This document shows positions 44,536 to 53,671 of a stretch of 64,000 nucleotides of DNA, piece after piece; the first letter of the stretch is position 1, and each line of letters opens with the position of its first letter. The stretch covers positions 4,278,001 through 4,342,000 of the forward strand of contig CP082230.1 of the NCBI GenBank assembly GCA_019856515.1, in the 5' to 3' direction. Both the position numbers and the translations under genes were made by a program. Source of the stretch: Prolixibacteraceae bacterium. Lineage in GTDB: Bacteria > Bacteroidota > Bacteroidia > Bacteroidales > Prolixibacteraceae. The notes under the pieces were generated by a model, which was not told the DNA's origin, made no database searches, and worked only from the letters and a program-made list of their open reading frames with translations.

Positions 44536-45471
44536 ATGAAATATGATATAATAGGAGATGTTCATGGACATGCATCTCTTCTAAAGATGTTGTTAAAGGA
44601 GTTAGGATATCAGGAGAATGATGGTGTATGGTTTCATCGTGAACGAAAAGCTATCTATTGTGGTGATTTTATTAATCGTGGACCTGAGATTGTTGAAACA
44701 TTCGAGATTGTTAAGCGTATGTGTGAAGGTGGGCATGCGTATGCAGTTCTAGGTAACCATGAGTTTAGTTTGATGATATGGCATTCGTTTAAAGGAAAAG
44801 ATCTGATGAAGCCTAATCTGGTAAAGAAAGCTGGACGTCTTTGTAAATCGACACGGTTGGCATTCAAGGAGCAGGAGTTATCATTGAAAGAGTATGTTAA
44901 GTGGTTACGCAGTTTACCTCTATTTTTAGAGTTTGATGGGTTTAGGGTAGTGCATGCCTCTTGGAGTGAGAAAGCAGTTGGGATTATCTCGAGTTTACGA
45001 GGGGATCAAAGTTGGCGAAAGTCAGAGATTAGAGAGATGGTGTTGGATAATGGTGCTATGATGAACGCAGTGTCGCTGTTGGTTCATGGTCCAATAATGA
45101 CTATGCCGAAGGATATTAAAGTATATTGTAGTAGGGGATTGAATCGTAAAGTCTTTCGTCTGAAATGGTGGTGTACACCTTTGCCAGATACGTTCCGTGA
45201 GATATGTTTTGAGGGGAGATATACCCTTCCTGAATATACTATTCCTAAGGAAATAATGCCATCAGTAGAGGTCTATTCTCCATCTGCTCCAGCAGTTTTC
45301 TGTGGTCATTATTGTAGAGCAGATGGGGCACAATTGTTATCTCATAATATTGTCTGTGTGGACTCTTGTATTAGTCACTCTAATATGTTGTCTGCCTATA
45401 AGCACAGTATCCGAGCATCTATAACACGAGATAATTTTGTTACGGTATCAGGTGCTGGTGAGGAGCATTAA
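44536..45471 (+). CDS. Calcineurin-like metallophosphoesterase
   Basis: 311 residues from ATG 44536. A TTG six codons upstream is possible, but MKYDIIGDVHGH is the usual start in this family. Metal-binding motifs follow in order: GDVHGH (about 7-12), YCGDFINRGPE (GDxxDRGp variant with Asn-Arg, about 41-51), VLGNHEF (about 70-76), a later GPIM block and FCGHYC near the C-terminus. It resembles the ApaH/PrpE-like serine/threonine phosphatase group, which acts on dinucleotides or phosphoproteins. The substrate is unknown. It overlaps the convergent yciO-like gene by 4 bp. Confidence 0.82.
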   Translation: MKYDIIGDVHGHASLLKMLLKELGYQENDGVWFHRERKAIYCGDFINRGPEIVETFEIVKRMCEGGHAYAVLGNHEFSLMIWHSFKGKDLMKPNLVKKAGRLCKSTRLAFKEQELSLKEYVKWLRSLPLFLEFDGFRVVHASWSEKAVGIISSLRGDQSWRKSEIREMVLDNGAMMNAVSLLVHGPIMTMPKDIKVYCSRGLNRKVFRLKWWCTPLPDTFREICFEGRYTLPEYTIPKEIMPSVEVYSPSAPAVFCGHYCRADGAQLLSHNIVCVDSCISHSNMLSAYKHSIRASITRDNFVTVSGAGEEH

Positions 45472-46079
45472 TCCAAAATACCTAACCCTTGTCGTATTAC
45501 TTCGAAATTGCCTTTGGTGCAATCAATAACAGTAGATGGAATGTTGCCTCCGCTACCCCCGTCGATCATAAGGTCTACTTGGTTTTCGTATCTCTCATAA
45601 ATTAATTCAGGGTCGGTGGTATACTCGATGAGTTCATCTTTGTCATATACTGAAGTGGAAAGTATTGGAGATCCCAACTGTTCGACTAGATCTCGAATAA
45701 TTTGGTTGTCAGGAATACGAATACCAATGGTCTTCTTTTTATTCTTGAGCATCTTTGGTACTTTATGATTTGCTTCTAGTATAAAAGTGTATGGACCAGG
45801 GAGTAGTCTTTTCATTAGTTTAAAAACATCATTGGATATCGGCTTACAGTATTGTGAAAGCTGTGTGAAGTCGTGACAAATAAACGAAAAAGATGCTTTT
45901 TCTGCTTTAATTCCCTTAATTTTGGCGACGCGATCAATGGCTTTGGATTCATTGATATTACAACCAATACCATAGATGGTATCCGTAGGGTAAATTATCA
46001 CACCACCCGTTTCAAGTACAGCAATGGCTTGATCCATATTGCGTTGTTGTGGAGACTCTGGATGAATAGAGATGTACAT
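45468..46079 (-). CDS. yciO: YrdC/Sua5 domain protein, YciO subfamily
   Basis: 203 residues. The N-terminus YISIHPESPQQRNMDQAI and the KGGVIVYPTD-like segment ETGGVIIYPTDTIYGIGC match E. coli YciO closely. KKTIGIRIPDN and PILSTSV are the nucleotide-binding blocks of the YrdC fold. YrdC/Sua5 make threonylcarbamoyl-AMP for the t6A tRNA modification; YciO is a homologue whose role is less clear. It is therefore not certain that this is the essential tsaC. Confidence 0.86.
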   Translation of the reverse strand: MYISIHPESPQQRNMDQAIAVLETGGVIIYPTDTIYGIGCNINESKAIDRVAKIKGIKAEKASFSFICHDFTQLSQYCKPISNDVFKLMKRLLPGPYTFILEANHKVPKMLKNKKKTIGIRIPDNQIIRDLVEQLGSPILSTSVYDKDELIEYTTDPELIYERYENQVDLMIDGGSGGNIPSTVIDCTKGNFEVIRQGLGILD

Positions 46080-46147
46080 AGCTTGATCGTTTATTATTAT
46101 TGTTGACTGTATAATTGTAAAGTTACTATTTTAAAATTTATATTACA

Positions 46148-47584
46148 TTGAAAACAACAAATGATCTTACGCAGGGTTCGATAAGCAAGGCGCTGATTAA
46201 ACTGGCAACCCCTATTATTGGAATGTCTTTTTTACAGATGGCCTATAATATGTTAGATATGATGTGGCTTGGCCATGTTGGATCTGATGCTGTCGCTGCT
46301 GTTGGTACTGCGACTTTCTTTACTTGGTTGGGTGTTTCTGTTATGTTGATCGCAAAAGTGGCAACAGAAGTAGGCGTTTCCCAGCGAATGGGAGCAAAGA
46401 ATTATAAGGAGGCAAGCCTATTTACAGGGAATGCTATCTCTTGGATGGTCATCTTATCGATTGTCTATGGGGTATTCTCTTATTTTTGTGCTCCTTGGTT
46501 GATTGGCTTCTTTAAATTAGACAGTGCCGAAATTGTACATATGGCAATTCGTTATTTGCAGATTATTGCTTTAGGTGCTCCTTTCTATTATATGAATCAA
46601 CCTTTAACAGGTATATTTACAGGTGCTGGTAACAGTACGTTTCCTTTTAAGGCGACTACTGTTGGTTTGGTGGTGAACTTTTTGTTGGATCCATTACTGA
46701 TCTTTGGTTATGGTCCAATACCAGGGATGGGCGCAGAAGGTGCTGCTATAGCTACTGTTTTATCTAAGATGATTGTGACGCTTATTTTGGTGGTGACATT
46801 GAAAAAGAATATTATCAATCTCCCGATTTCTAAAGAAGATTTTACAATGAAGTGGGAGATGACCAAAGAGATATTCCGTGTGGGAACTCCTGTTGGTTTA
46901 CATAGTGGTTTGTTTGCTTGTTTTGCGATGATTATGGCCCGTATTATATCTCAGTGGGGTGATCTTCCAATTGCTGTTCAGAGTGTTGGAGCCCAGATTG
47001 AATCTGTCTCATGGATGACCATGGAAGGTTTGGCTACGGCTTTGGCAGCCTTTACTGGACAAAACTATGGTGCAAAGAAATGGGATCGTGTTTATAAGGG
47101 ATTCCTTGTTGCTGTGGCATTTAGTGTCTTCCTTGGATTGGTTGTAGGTGCTATATTTATCTTCTTTGGTGGGCAAATATTTGGTCTGTTCATTAACGAA
47201 GCCGAAGCAATTCGTCTTGGTGCTATCTATTTCTCAATATTAGGACTAAGCCAGGTGTTTATGTGTCTAGAGATAGGAACTTCAGGTGCTTTTTACGGTT
47301 TGGGAAAAACTAACCCTCCATCTTTTGTTGGGATTACTTTCACTGGCTTACGTATTCCATTGGCATTATGGTTAACTTCTATTCCTGCTTTGGGGATGAC
47401 TGGAGTATGGTGGAGTATTTCGATCTCTTCTGTGGTAAAAGGTATTGTGCTATTTGCATGGTTTATGATCTTTATTCTTTTCCATCCAGAGAGAGATAAG
47501 AGTAAATTACAAAAGAAACGTTGGATTCGTTTTCTTCCAACTAGAGTAAGACAACAAATTATGGAGAACCAAATAGATTCATAA
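46148..47584 (+). CDS. MATE-family efflux transporter
   Basis: 478 residues, 12 predicted helices. It begins with TTG (MKTTNDLTQGSISKALIKLA), the normal N-terminus of the family; no ATG fits better. Family blocks are PIIGMSFLQMAYNMLDMMWL (helix 1), GTATFFTWLG, and GAGNSTFPFKATTVG in the first half. MATE proteins export cationic drugs or organic molecules in exchange for Na+ or H+. It is 2 bp from the following mnmD gene, so the two are co-transcribed, although they share no obvious function. Confidence 0.92.
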   Translation: MKTTNDLTQGSISKALIKLATPIIGMSFLQMAYNMLDMMWLGHVGSDAVAAVGTATFFTWLGVSVMLIAKVATEVGVSQRMGAKNYKEASLFTGNAISWMVILSIVYGVFSYFCAPWLIGFFKLDSAEIVHMAIRYLQIIALGAPFYYMNQPLTGIFTGAGNSTFPFKATTVGLVVNFLLDPLLIFGYGPIPGMGAEGAAIATVLSKMIVTLILVVTLKKNIINLPISKEDFTMKWEMTKEIFRVGTPVGLHSGLFACFAMIMARIISQWGDLPIAVQSVGAQIESVSWMTMEGLATALAAFTGQNYGAKKWDRVYKGFLVAVAFSVFLGLVVGAIFIFFGGQIFGLFINEAEAIRLGAIYFSILGLSQVFMCLEIGTSGAFYGLGKTNPPSFVGITFTGLRIPLALWLTSIPALGMTGVWWSISISSVVKGIVLFAWFMIFILFHPERDKSKLQKKRWIRFLPTRVRQQIMENQIDS

Positions 47585-47586
47585 AT

Positions 47587-48270
47587 ATGGACAAGCATCA
47601 TTTGAAAAGAGAAGTGACTCAAACAGAAGATGGGAGTGTCACGTTATTTATTCCAGAGTTGGATGAACATTATCATTCCGTTCATGGTGCTGTTCAAGAG
47701 TCAAGACATGTCTTTATTGAAGCAGGTTTGCGACACTCTAATCTTGAGTGTTTAACGATTCTAGAAGCAGGTTTTGGTACGGGGTTGAATGCTTTATTGA
47801 CTTATTTTGAGGCGAAGTGTACGGGTCGTAAAGTGCATTTTGTGACCATGGAAAAGTACCCTTTAGTGTCTGAAGAGTATTGTGTTCTTAATTATGGACA
47901 TTTGGTTGATGAGCAAGATGGAGCAGATGTTTTAATGGCACTTCATAATGCACCATGGGGAGAAAAAGTTGTTATGTCGGATTTTTTCTCCATAACTAAG
48001 TTGCATGTTGATATGAAGCATGTTAAGTGGGACGATATCCCTCCTGTTGACCTTGTTTATTATGATGCTTTTGCTCCTGATATACAACCTAGTTTGTGGA
48101 GTGATACACTCTTCGAATCTGTGGTGAACACCATGTCATCAAACGGAATTTTAACGACCTACTGTGCGAAAGGAGTGGTTCGACGATCGTTACAATCAGC
48201 AGGGTTGACTATGGAGCGTTTGCCTGGCCCTCCTGGAAAAAGAGAGATGCTTAGAGGGGTAAAGCGTTAA
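47587..48270 (+). CDS. mnmD: tRNA methyltransferase MnmD-like protein
   Basis: 227 residues. Corresponds to the methyltransferase half of E. coli MnmC, which completes mnm5(s2)U34 in tRNA. Seen: DEHYHSVHGAVQESRHVF (substrate region), the SAM motif ILEAGFGTGLNALL (about 58-71), DLVYYDAFAPDIQPSLW (about 155-171) and the C-terminal RRSLQSAGLTMERLPGPPGK. The oxidase domain of MnmC is absent, as is usual in stand-alone MnmD of Bacteroidota and Gram-positives. Confidence 0.92.
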   Translation: MDKHHLKREVTQTEDGSVTLFIPELDEHYHSVHGAVQESRHVFIEAGLRHSNLECLTILEAGFGTGLNALLTYFEAKCTGRKVHFVTMEKYPLVSEEYCVLNYGHLVDEQDGADVLMALHNAPWGEKVVMSDFFSITKLHVDMKHVKWDDIPPVDLVYYDAFAPDIQPSLWSDTLFESVVNTMSSNGILTTYCAKGVVRRSLQSAGLTMERLPGPPGKREMLRGVKR

Positions 48271-48366
48271 TGTCGAGTTAATATGTTGAATTTATTAATG
48301 TTCAGTATTATTATTCTACGAAAAACATTATCTTCGAGTTTTATATTTTAATAACAAAATAAAAAG

Positions 48367-48975
48367 ATGGCAGATACATTTACATCTTCATTAGAGAAAC
48401 TAAGCTATGCGCTAGGTTTAAGTATGGCTTCCAACATTATTGGAGCAGGTATTAAAGAGGTTGATTCTAATAAAGTTTTAGAAGCATTGAATGATGCTTT
48501 AAACGGAGCAGAGCTTAAGTTAGGTGCTGAAGAGGCAAATGCAACAATACAAGCTTTCCTTAATGAAAAGCACGCTGAAGCAGCTCAAACTGCATTGGTA
48601 GAAGGTGAGGCATTTTTGAAAGAAAATGCTACTAAAGAAGGCGTAGAAATTATGGATAGTGGTATCCAGTATATCGTTCTTAACAAAGGTGAAGGTGCAA
48701 AACCAACACTAGAATCACAAGTGAAGTGTCATTACCACGGAACACTTATTGATGGTTCTGTATTTGATAGTTCGGTAGAGCGTAATGATCCTGCTACTTT
48801 CCCACTTAATGGAGTTATTCAAGGATGGCAAATTGCACTTCAAGAGATGCAAGTTGGCGAGAAGAGACGTCTTTTCATCCCATCAAGCCTAGCTTACGGA
48901 GAACAAGGTGCTGGTGGTGCTATTGGACCAAACCAAACACTTATTTTTGAAGTAGAATTGTTGGAGATCCTATAA
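48367..48975 (+). CDS. FKBP-type peptidyl-prolyl isomerase, FklB-like
   Basis: 202 residues, no signal peptide. Residues about 1-95 form the helical FKBP_N dimerisation domain (SLEKLSYALGLSMASNI). About 100-202 form the FKBP domain: VKCHYHGTLIDGSVFDSS, VIQGWQIALQEM and FIPSSLAYGEQGAGG. It catalyses cis-trans isomerisation of prolyl bonds, in the cytoplasm as judged by the lack of signal. It is 49 bp upstream of a second FKBP gene, a lipoprotein, suggesting a duplicated pair for two compartments. Confidence 0.93.
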   Translation: MADTFTSSLEKLSYALGLSMASNIIGAGIKEVDSNKVLEALNDALNGAELKLGAEEANATIQAFLNEKHAEAAQTALVEGEAFLKENATKEGVEIMDSGIQYIVLNKGEGAKPTLESQVKCHYHGTLIDGSVFDSSVERNDPATFPLNGVIQGWQIALQEMQVGEKRRLFIPSSLAYGEQGAGGAIGPNQTLIFEVELLEIL

Positions 48976-49024
48976 TTTCATTCGGATAATAAAATACACA
49001 GAAAATAAAATAAACTTGAATAAT

Positions 49025-49738
49025 ATGAAACTAAAAAACTTTGCTTACGCATTAACTATCGGTGGTGCATTTGCTTTTGCATCATGTCAAACAGGTGCAG
49101 TAAAAGAGTATCCTTTAACAACTCAAGCGGATTCAACTTCATATGCTATTGGTGTAGGTATGGGTAAAAACCTTGAAAATGCTCCAGGTGTAGGTAAATT
49201 AAATGCTGATATCATTGCTGCAGCATTTAAATCATCTTTAAACAAAGGGGAGAGTAAACTTACTGAAGAAGAGAGCCAAGCTGTAATCCGTGCTTTTTTT
49301 ACAGCACAACAAGAGCTTGTGAAAACTGAAAATATTGAGAAAGGTAAGAAGTACTTAGAGGAGAATAAAACAAAAGAAGGTGTGATCACTACTGAGTCAG
49401 GTCTTCAATATAAGGTGGTTAAAAAAGGTGATGGAGCAATTCCAGCATCAACAGATAAAGTAAAAGTTCACTATACTGGACGTCTTCTTCCTGATGCAAA
49501 TAATCCTGAAGGAAAAGTATTTGATAGCTCAATTGAGCGTGGTGAGCCAATAGAATTTGATGTAACAGGAGTGATTCCAGGATGGACAGAAGCACTTCAG
49601 TTGATGCCTGTAGGATCAGAATTTAAGGTATATATTCCTTCTGAACTTGCTTATGGTGAAAGAGGAGCTGGTGGAGACATTGCACCTAACTCAACTTTGG
49701 TATTTGATATTCAACTTCTTGATATCGTTACAAAATAA
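49025..49738 (+). CDS. FKBP-type peptidyl-prolyl isomerase, lipoprotein (Mip/FkpA-like)
   Basis: 237 residues from ATG 49025, chosen because MKLKNFAYALTIGG starts a lipoprotein signal ending FASC (Cys at about 21). FKBP_N helices follow (about 35-115), then the FKBP domain with VKVHYTGRLLPDA, VFDSSIERGEPIEF and YIPSELAYGERGAGG. It should assist folding of envelope proteins in the periplasm. It is the second of two tandem FKBP genes and ends at a terminator. Confidence 0.92.
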   Translation: MKLKNFAYALTIGGAFAFASCQTGAVKEYPLTTQADSTSYAIGVGMGKNLENAPGVGKLNADIIAAAFKSSLNKGESKLTEEESQAVIRAFFTAQQELVKTENIEKGKKYLEENKTKEGVITTESGLQYKVVKKGDGAIPASTDKVKVHYTGRLLPDANNPEGKVFDSSIERGEPIEFDVTGVIPGWTEALQLMPVGSEFKVYIPSELAYGERGAGGDIAPNSTLVFDIQLLDIVTK

Positions 49739-49772
49739 TTACTTGTAATTATATCCCATTTAATGGGAAAAA

Positions 49773-49805
49773 GGGAGATCCTTATTTATAGGATCTCCTT
49801 TTTTA
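49773..49805 (+). terminator. Rho-independent terminator
   Basis: ggagatcct and aggatctcc form a 9-bp stem followed by a T-run, 34 bp after the FKBP lipoprotein gene. Confidence 0.9.
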
Positions 49806-49866
49806 TTGTCAATAGTTTAGGGATTTATTCATAATTTCTTTAACTTCATAATTGTCTAATTAATTG

Positions 49867-49874
49867 TATCTTTG
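49867..49874 (+). promoter_or_regulatory. -7 box before the DUF3127 gene
   Basis: tatctttg fits TAnnTTTG, 30 bp upstream of the start codon. Confidence 0.6.
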
Positions 49875-49904
49875 TAGTCAAACATTATATTTTATAAAGC
49901 CGTT

Positions 49905-50315
49905 ATGAGTTTTACAGTTAAAGGTAAATTAGAGAAAATTCTAGACGAGGTTTCTGGAACAAGTGCAAGAGGTGAATGGAAGAAGCGTGAGTTTGTTCTA
50001 ACAACACAAGATGAGCAATATCCAAGAACGATCTGTTTTACTCTATTTAATGATAAGGTTTCTCTTATCGAAGGATTCCAATCTGGGCAAGATCTTGAAG
50101 TTTCTTTTTCGGTGGAGTCAAGAGAGTATCAAGGAAGATATTTCCATAATGTGAATGCATGGAGAGTACAGCCTGCTATGGCAGATGCTCCTGGTGCACC
50201 ACAAGGAACAGTTCCTCAGTTTGATCCAAATGCATATGCTGCTCCAGTATCTAATGCAGGTGGAAACAGTGCACCAGCTGCAGGAGGTGATTCTGATGAT
50301 GATCTACCATTCTAA
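49905..50315 (+). CDS. DUF3127 protein with SSB-like acidic tip
   Basis: 136 residues. The N-terminal 90 residues (MSFTVKGKLEKILDEVSGTS, WKKREFVLTTQDEQYPRTI, EVSFSVESREYQGRYFHNVN) form an OB-fold of the DUF3127 family. A Pro/Ala/Gly-rich linker (about 95-128) leads to DSDDDLPF. This C-terminus is almost the same as the DDDIPF tip by which single-stranded DNA-binding protein recruits repair and replication proteins. Thus a nucleic-acid-binding role in the replisome or repair is plausible though not proven. Monocistronic, with its own promoter and terminator. Confidence 0.88.
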   Translation: MSFTVKGKLEKILDEVSGTSARGEWKKREFVLTTQDEQYPRTICFTLFNDKVSLIEGFQSGQDLEVSFSVESREYQGRYFHNVNAWRVQPAMADAPGAPQGTVPQFDPNAYAAPVSNAGGNSAPAAGGDSDDDLPF

Positions 50316-50348
50316 TGCATATCTACTCCTTAAATGGAGTATAAATAA

Positions 50349-50384
50349 AAAAAGGCAATTCATATCTGAATTGCCTTTTTTATT
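50349..50384. terminator. Bidirectional terminator
   Basis: aaaaaggcaattca (50349-50362) pairs perfectly with 50367-50380, between the convergent DUF3127 and Lrp genes. Confidence 0.9.
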
Positions 50385-50397
50385 GCACATACCTAAA

Positions 50398-50898
50398 TTA
50401 TGCTATAGGGATCTGTCTTTTGAAAACTTGATCTAGTGAGATAAAGGTTTCTGTTCTAGCAATCCCATCAATGGCCTGAAGATCGGTGTCTATGATCTTC
50501 TTTAGGTGTCTGTTTGACTTGGCTTGAACTTTAATAAAAATAGCCCATGCACCAGTTGTAAAGTGACACTCTACTACTTCTGGAATACCTTTAAGTTGTT
50601 CTACTACTTTTTTATCGTAGTTTACTTTCTCAAGAAATATTCCTAGGTAGGCACATGTATTAAATCCTAGTTTGTTTGGATTTACGATGAACTCAGATCC
50701 TGAGACAATGCCAATATTTAATAGTCGTTGAACACGTTGGTGAATTGCAGCTCCCGAAACACCACATTCACGTGCTACTTCAAGAAATGGAATTCTTGCA
50801 TTCTTTGTAATGAGCTGCAGAATTTTTTTGTCTAGTTCATCAATATGAACGACTTCTTCTGTGTACTCCATCTCTGGACTTTCAGTATATTTTTTCAC
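50398..50898 (-). CDS. Lrp/AsnC-family transcriptional regulator
   Basis: 166 residues. The winged helix occupies about 20-75 (LDKKILQLITKNARIPFLEV, then GVSGAAIHQRVQRLLNIGIV). The RAM ligand-binding domain follows at about 85-160 (CAYLGIFLEKVNYDKKVVEQ; VVECHFTTGAWAIFIKVQ). Such regulators respond to amino acids and form octamers. The regulated genes cannot be told; the gene stands alone. Confidence 0.92.
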   Translation of the reverse strand: MKKYTESPEMEYTEEVVHIDELDKKILQLITKNARIPFLEVARECGVSGAAIHQRVQRLLNIGIVSGSEFIVNPNKLGFNTCAYLGIFLEKVNYDKKVVEQLKGIPEVVECHFTTGAWAIFIKVQAKSNRHLKKIIDTDLQAIDGIARTETFISLDQVFKRQIPIA

Positions 50899-51109
50899 AG
50901 TACTTATAATTTGTTACAAAAACAATGAAAACTTTTTTAATTTGTTGCAAATATAGGCAAAAATAGCCGATAAACGCAATTATCAAACATGTTTAATACA
51001 ATGTTTTCTACTATTGCGCAAATCTATTAATAATATGTAAATAATAGTTGTTTTTTACTTATAATATTTAATTGATTTTTATCATATATTGGCTTCCGAT
51101 AGTTGTCAA

Positions 51110-52297
51110 TTACTTTGTTCTTTCGATTAAGTGAGATGGATATTGATATACTTTTAAATTGAAAGCTGCCATTGTCGCCAATAGGGTCTCCACGATACTT
51201 GATTGCAGTTCTTCATATGGTTGCCAATCTTTGATCATTGAGAATGCATAGATCTCTAAAGGAAGACCCGCTGGTGTTTGCTGAAGCTGTCTGACAATTT
51301 GTGTCATATCGTTATTTATTTGAGGGTGCTTCGCAAGATAAGTTTTCGTGTATTCTCTATAGAGTGTGACATTGGTTATTCCCATATGATAGGCCATTTC
51401 AAGATTTACAAGACCATCTTGTTGCATCTTATTAAATGTGGCTTCATCGACGACTTGTAAGCTCTTAATATCGATTAATATCGATTTTTTGATACGTCTA
51501 CCACCAGACTCTTCCATCCCTCTCCAGTTTTTTACACTTTCAGAGATCATCGCATAGGTTGGAATGGTGGTAATTGTTTTATCCCAATTCTGTACTTTTA
51601 CTGTATTCAGAGATATGTCTTCAACGGTACCATCAGCCATTCTTGATGGCATCTCTATCCAGTCGCCAATCTGCAGCATTTTATTTGCTGCAAGTTGTAC
51701 ACTAGCAACGAGACCTAAGATAGTATCTTTGAATACCAACATAAGAACTGCTGCCATAGCACCTAATCCACCTACGATGGTTGATGGGTTTTTGACTAAT
51801 AATATTGAGATAAGAATAATACCTCCCATAACATAAAGAAAGATCTTAACCATCTGTATATATCCCTTGATGGGTCTCTCTTTTGCAAAAGGGTAGGTGT
51901 TGTATATATCTAAAACAGTATCAAGGAATCGATCTACCAAATAAACAAAAATTAGAGTTATATAAATTTTTGTACCTTCGGTAAGAATGGTAGTAACTAG
52001 ATGGAAGTCGCTGTCAGCAAAACCCGAAACACTATAAAAAAAAGCAGCTGGAAATAGATGGGCAAATCCCCTAAAGAATTTGTTCTTAAACATGAAGTCA
52101 TCCCATCTTGATTTTGTTCTGCTAACCAATCGTGGTAGTGTTGACCAAATGATCTTTCTTGATATATAGTATAGAATCATTGCAATGATTGCAATGCATA
52201 TTAAAGAGATCATTAATCCTAGATATTCTCCCCAAGAGGAGCTTGTTCCAAGATCGACAAACCATTGCTTTAACAAGTGATATAATGATTTCATCAT
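51110..52297 (-). CDS. MscS-family mechanosensitive channel, YbdG-like
   Basis: 395 residues. Four or five N-terminal transmembrane segments (about 20-190) precede the MscS core: pore helix and beta domain AVLMLVFKDTILGLVASVQL then GDWIEMPSRMADGTVEDISL. The C-terminal domain (about 290-395) has the EIYAFSMIKDWQPYEELQS block found in YbdG-type channels. These small-conductance channels relieve osmotic shock. Monocistronic. Confidence 0.87.
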   Translation of the reverse strand: MMKSLYHLLKQWFVDLGTSSSWGEYLGLMISLICIAIIAMILYYISRKIIWSTLPRLVSRTKSRWDDFMFKNKFFRGFAHLFPAAFFYSVSGFADSDFHLVTTILTEGTKIYITLIFVYLVDRFLDTVLDIYNTYPFAKERPIKGYIQMVKIFLYVMGGIILISILLVKNPSTIVGGLGAMAAVLMLVFKDTILGLVASVQLAANKMLQIGDWIEMPSRMADGTVEDISLNTVKVQNWDKTITTIPTYAMISESVKNWRGMEESGGRRIKKSILIDIKSLQVVDEATFNKMQQDGLVNLEMAYHMGITNVTLYREYTKTYLAKHPQINNDMTQIVRQLQQTPAGLPLEIYAFSMIKDWQPYEELQSSIVETLLATMAAFNLKVYQYPSHLIERTK

Positions 52298-52375
52298 AAT
52301 TTAGTTATTCATTAGATCCAGTAAAAAATATTTATAGGCAAAGATATTTAATTTTAATACAAAAAGTTACATGTT

Positions 52376-53668
52376 ATGATCCGAAAGATATATTATCTTA
52401 TAAGTGTTTTATTATTTACCACTTTAGTCTCTACTGATGCGTATGCTTCTTCGTTTGATGAGCGCTTCATGAATGAAACGATCCGGTTTGAGTTTCAATT
52501 GTGTGGAAATGCTGATACTACTTTTGTAATCGAAGGGGACTATTATGAAGAAGGATTTTGGAGTGGCTCTCAATTCCATTTGTTAAATGATATGGATTAT
52601 GGAAACTATCACTTAGAGCTTGTCAATAGATCTAATAATGAGGTGATTTACTCGTCGGGGTTCAGTCCTCTTTTTCAAGAGTGGAAGAGCACTGCTGAAG
52701 CAAATCAAACGATGAGGGGTTATGATCATGTCTTTCGTTTTCCAAAACCGAAAGGCGAATGTCTAATACGTGTCAAAGAGCGTCAGTTTAATGGAGAAGA
52801 GAAGCTGTTGTCAGAGTTTACTTTCTCGCCTAAAGATTATTTCATTATTAAAGAACAGCCAATAAAATATCGAAAAGAGATAATTTATGGTGATGGAAAA
52901 AATGTATCGCATAAGGTTGATGTGGTGATGTTGGCCGATGGGTATACCGAACAGGAGTATGATAAATTTATCAAAGATGCACGACGTATGGTGACTGCAT
53001 TGTTTGAAATGAAACCATATGATAAATATAAGAACGACTTCAACTTTATTGCTGTTTTTCACCCTTCTTTAGAGAGTGGTTGTGATATCCCAGGCGAGTA
53101 TCAATATAAGAATACAACTTATGGCTCATCATTTTATACATTTGATATCTCAAGATATCTTACGGCTCGCGATATGCGTCAAGTGTATAAAGATGCAGGC
53201 ACTGTCCCTTACGATCAGATATATGTGTTGGTAAATACTAAGAAATATGGAGGTGGTGGATTCTATAATTCGATTAACCTGACTTCTGTGGACCACCCGC
53301 TATCTGAAGAGGTATTTATCCATGAATTTGGTCATGGTTTTGCAGGACTTGCTGATGAGTATTATAACTCCTCTACTGCTTTCGATGAGTCCTACTATAA
53401 TCTAAAAGTAGAGCCATGGGAACCCAATATCACAACATTGGTTCAGTTTGATAAGAAATGGAAAATGATGGTGTCCGAAAAAACACCTATTCCTACACCT
53501 CGAACAAAGAAATATAAGAAAACATTGGGGGTCTTTGAAGGCGGTGGATATATGAAGAAAGGAGTCTATTCTCCCAAACAAGATTGTCGTATGAAAACCA
53601 ATACGAGCAAAGGATTTTGTGATGTTTGTCAAAAATCCATTGCTCGTATTATTGAACACCATCGCTAA
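52376..53668 (+). CDS. Secreted M64-family metallopeptidase (IgA peptidase-like)
   Basis: 430 residues with a signal peptide (1-24, ends AYA). The N-terminal about 120 residues match the M64 N-terminal domain. The peptidase part (about 165-430) has VDVVMLADGYTEQEYDKFIK, then the zinc motif EVFIHEFGHGFAGLADEYY (about 310-328, HEFGH plus a downstream Glu/Asp ligand) and a C-terminal Cys-containing CRMKTNTSKGFCDVC. The family includes IgA1-cleaving enzymes, but most environmental members are of unknown specificity. No partner gene is seen. Confidence 0.9.
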   Translation: MIRKIYYLISVLLFTTLVSTDAYASSFDERFMNETIRFEFQLCGNADTTFVIEGDYYEEGFWSGSQFHLLNDMDYGNYHLELVNRSNNEVIYSSGFSPLFQEWKSTAEANQTMRGYDHVFRFPKPKGECLIRVKERQFNGEEKLLSEFTFSPKDYFIIKEQPIKYRKEIIYGDGKNVSHKVDVVMLADGYTEQEYDKFIKDARRMVTALFEMKPYDKYKNDFNFIAVFHPSLESGCDIPGEYQYKNTTYGSSFYTFDISRYLTARDMRQVYKDAGTVPYDQIYVLVNTKKYGGGGFYNSINLTSVDHPLSEEVFIHEFGHGFAGLADEYYNSSTAFDESYYNLKVEPWEPNITTLVQFDKKWKMMVSEKTPIPTPRTKKYKKTLGVFEGGGYMKKGVYSPKQDCRMKTNTSKGFCDVCQKSIARIIEHHR

Positions 53669-53671
53669 GTA

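Noticed and set aside
45468..46079. Calling this gene tsaC/sua5
   Set aside because: The N-terminus and several blocks fit the YciO subfamily better, whose function is not the proven t6A step.
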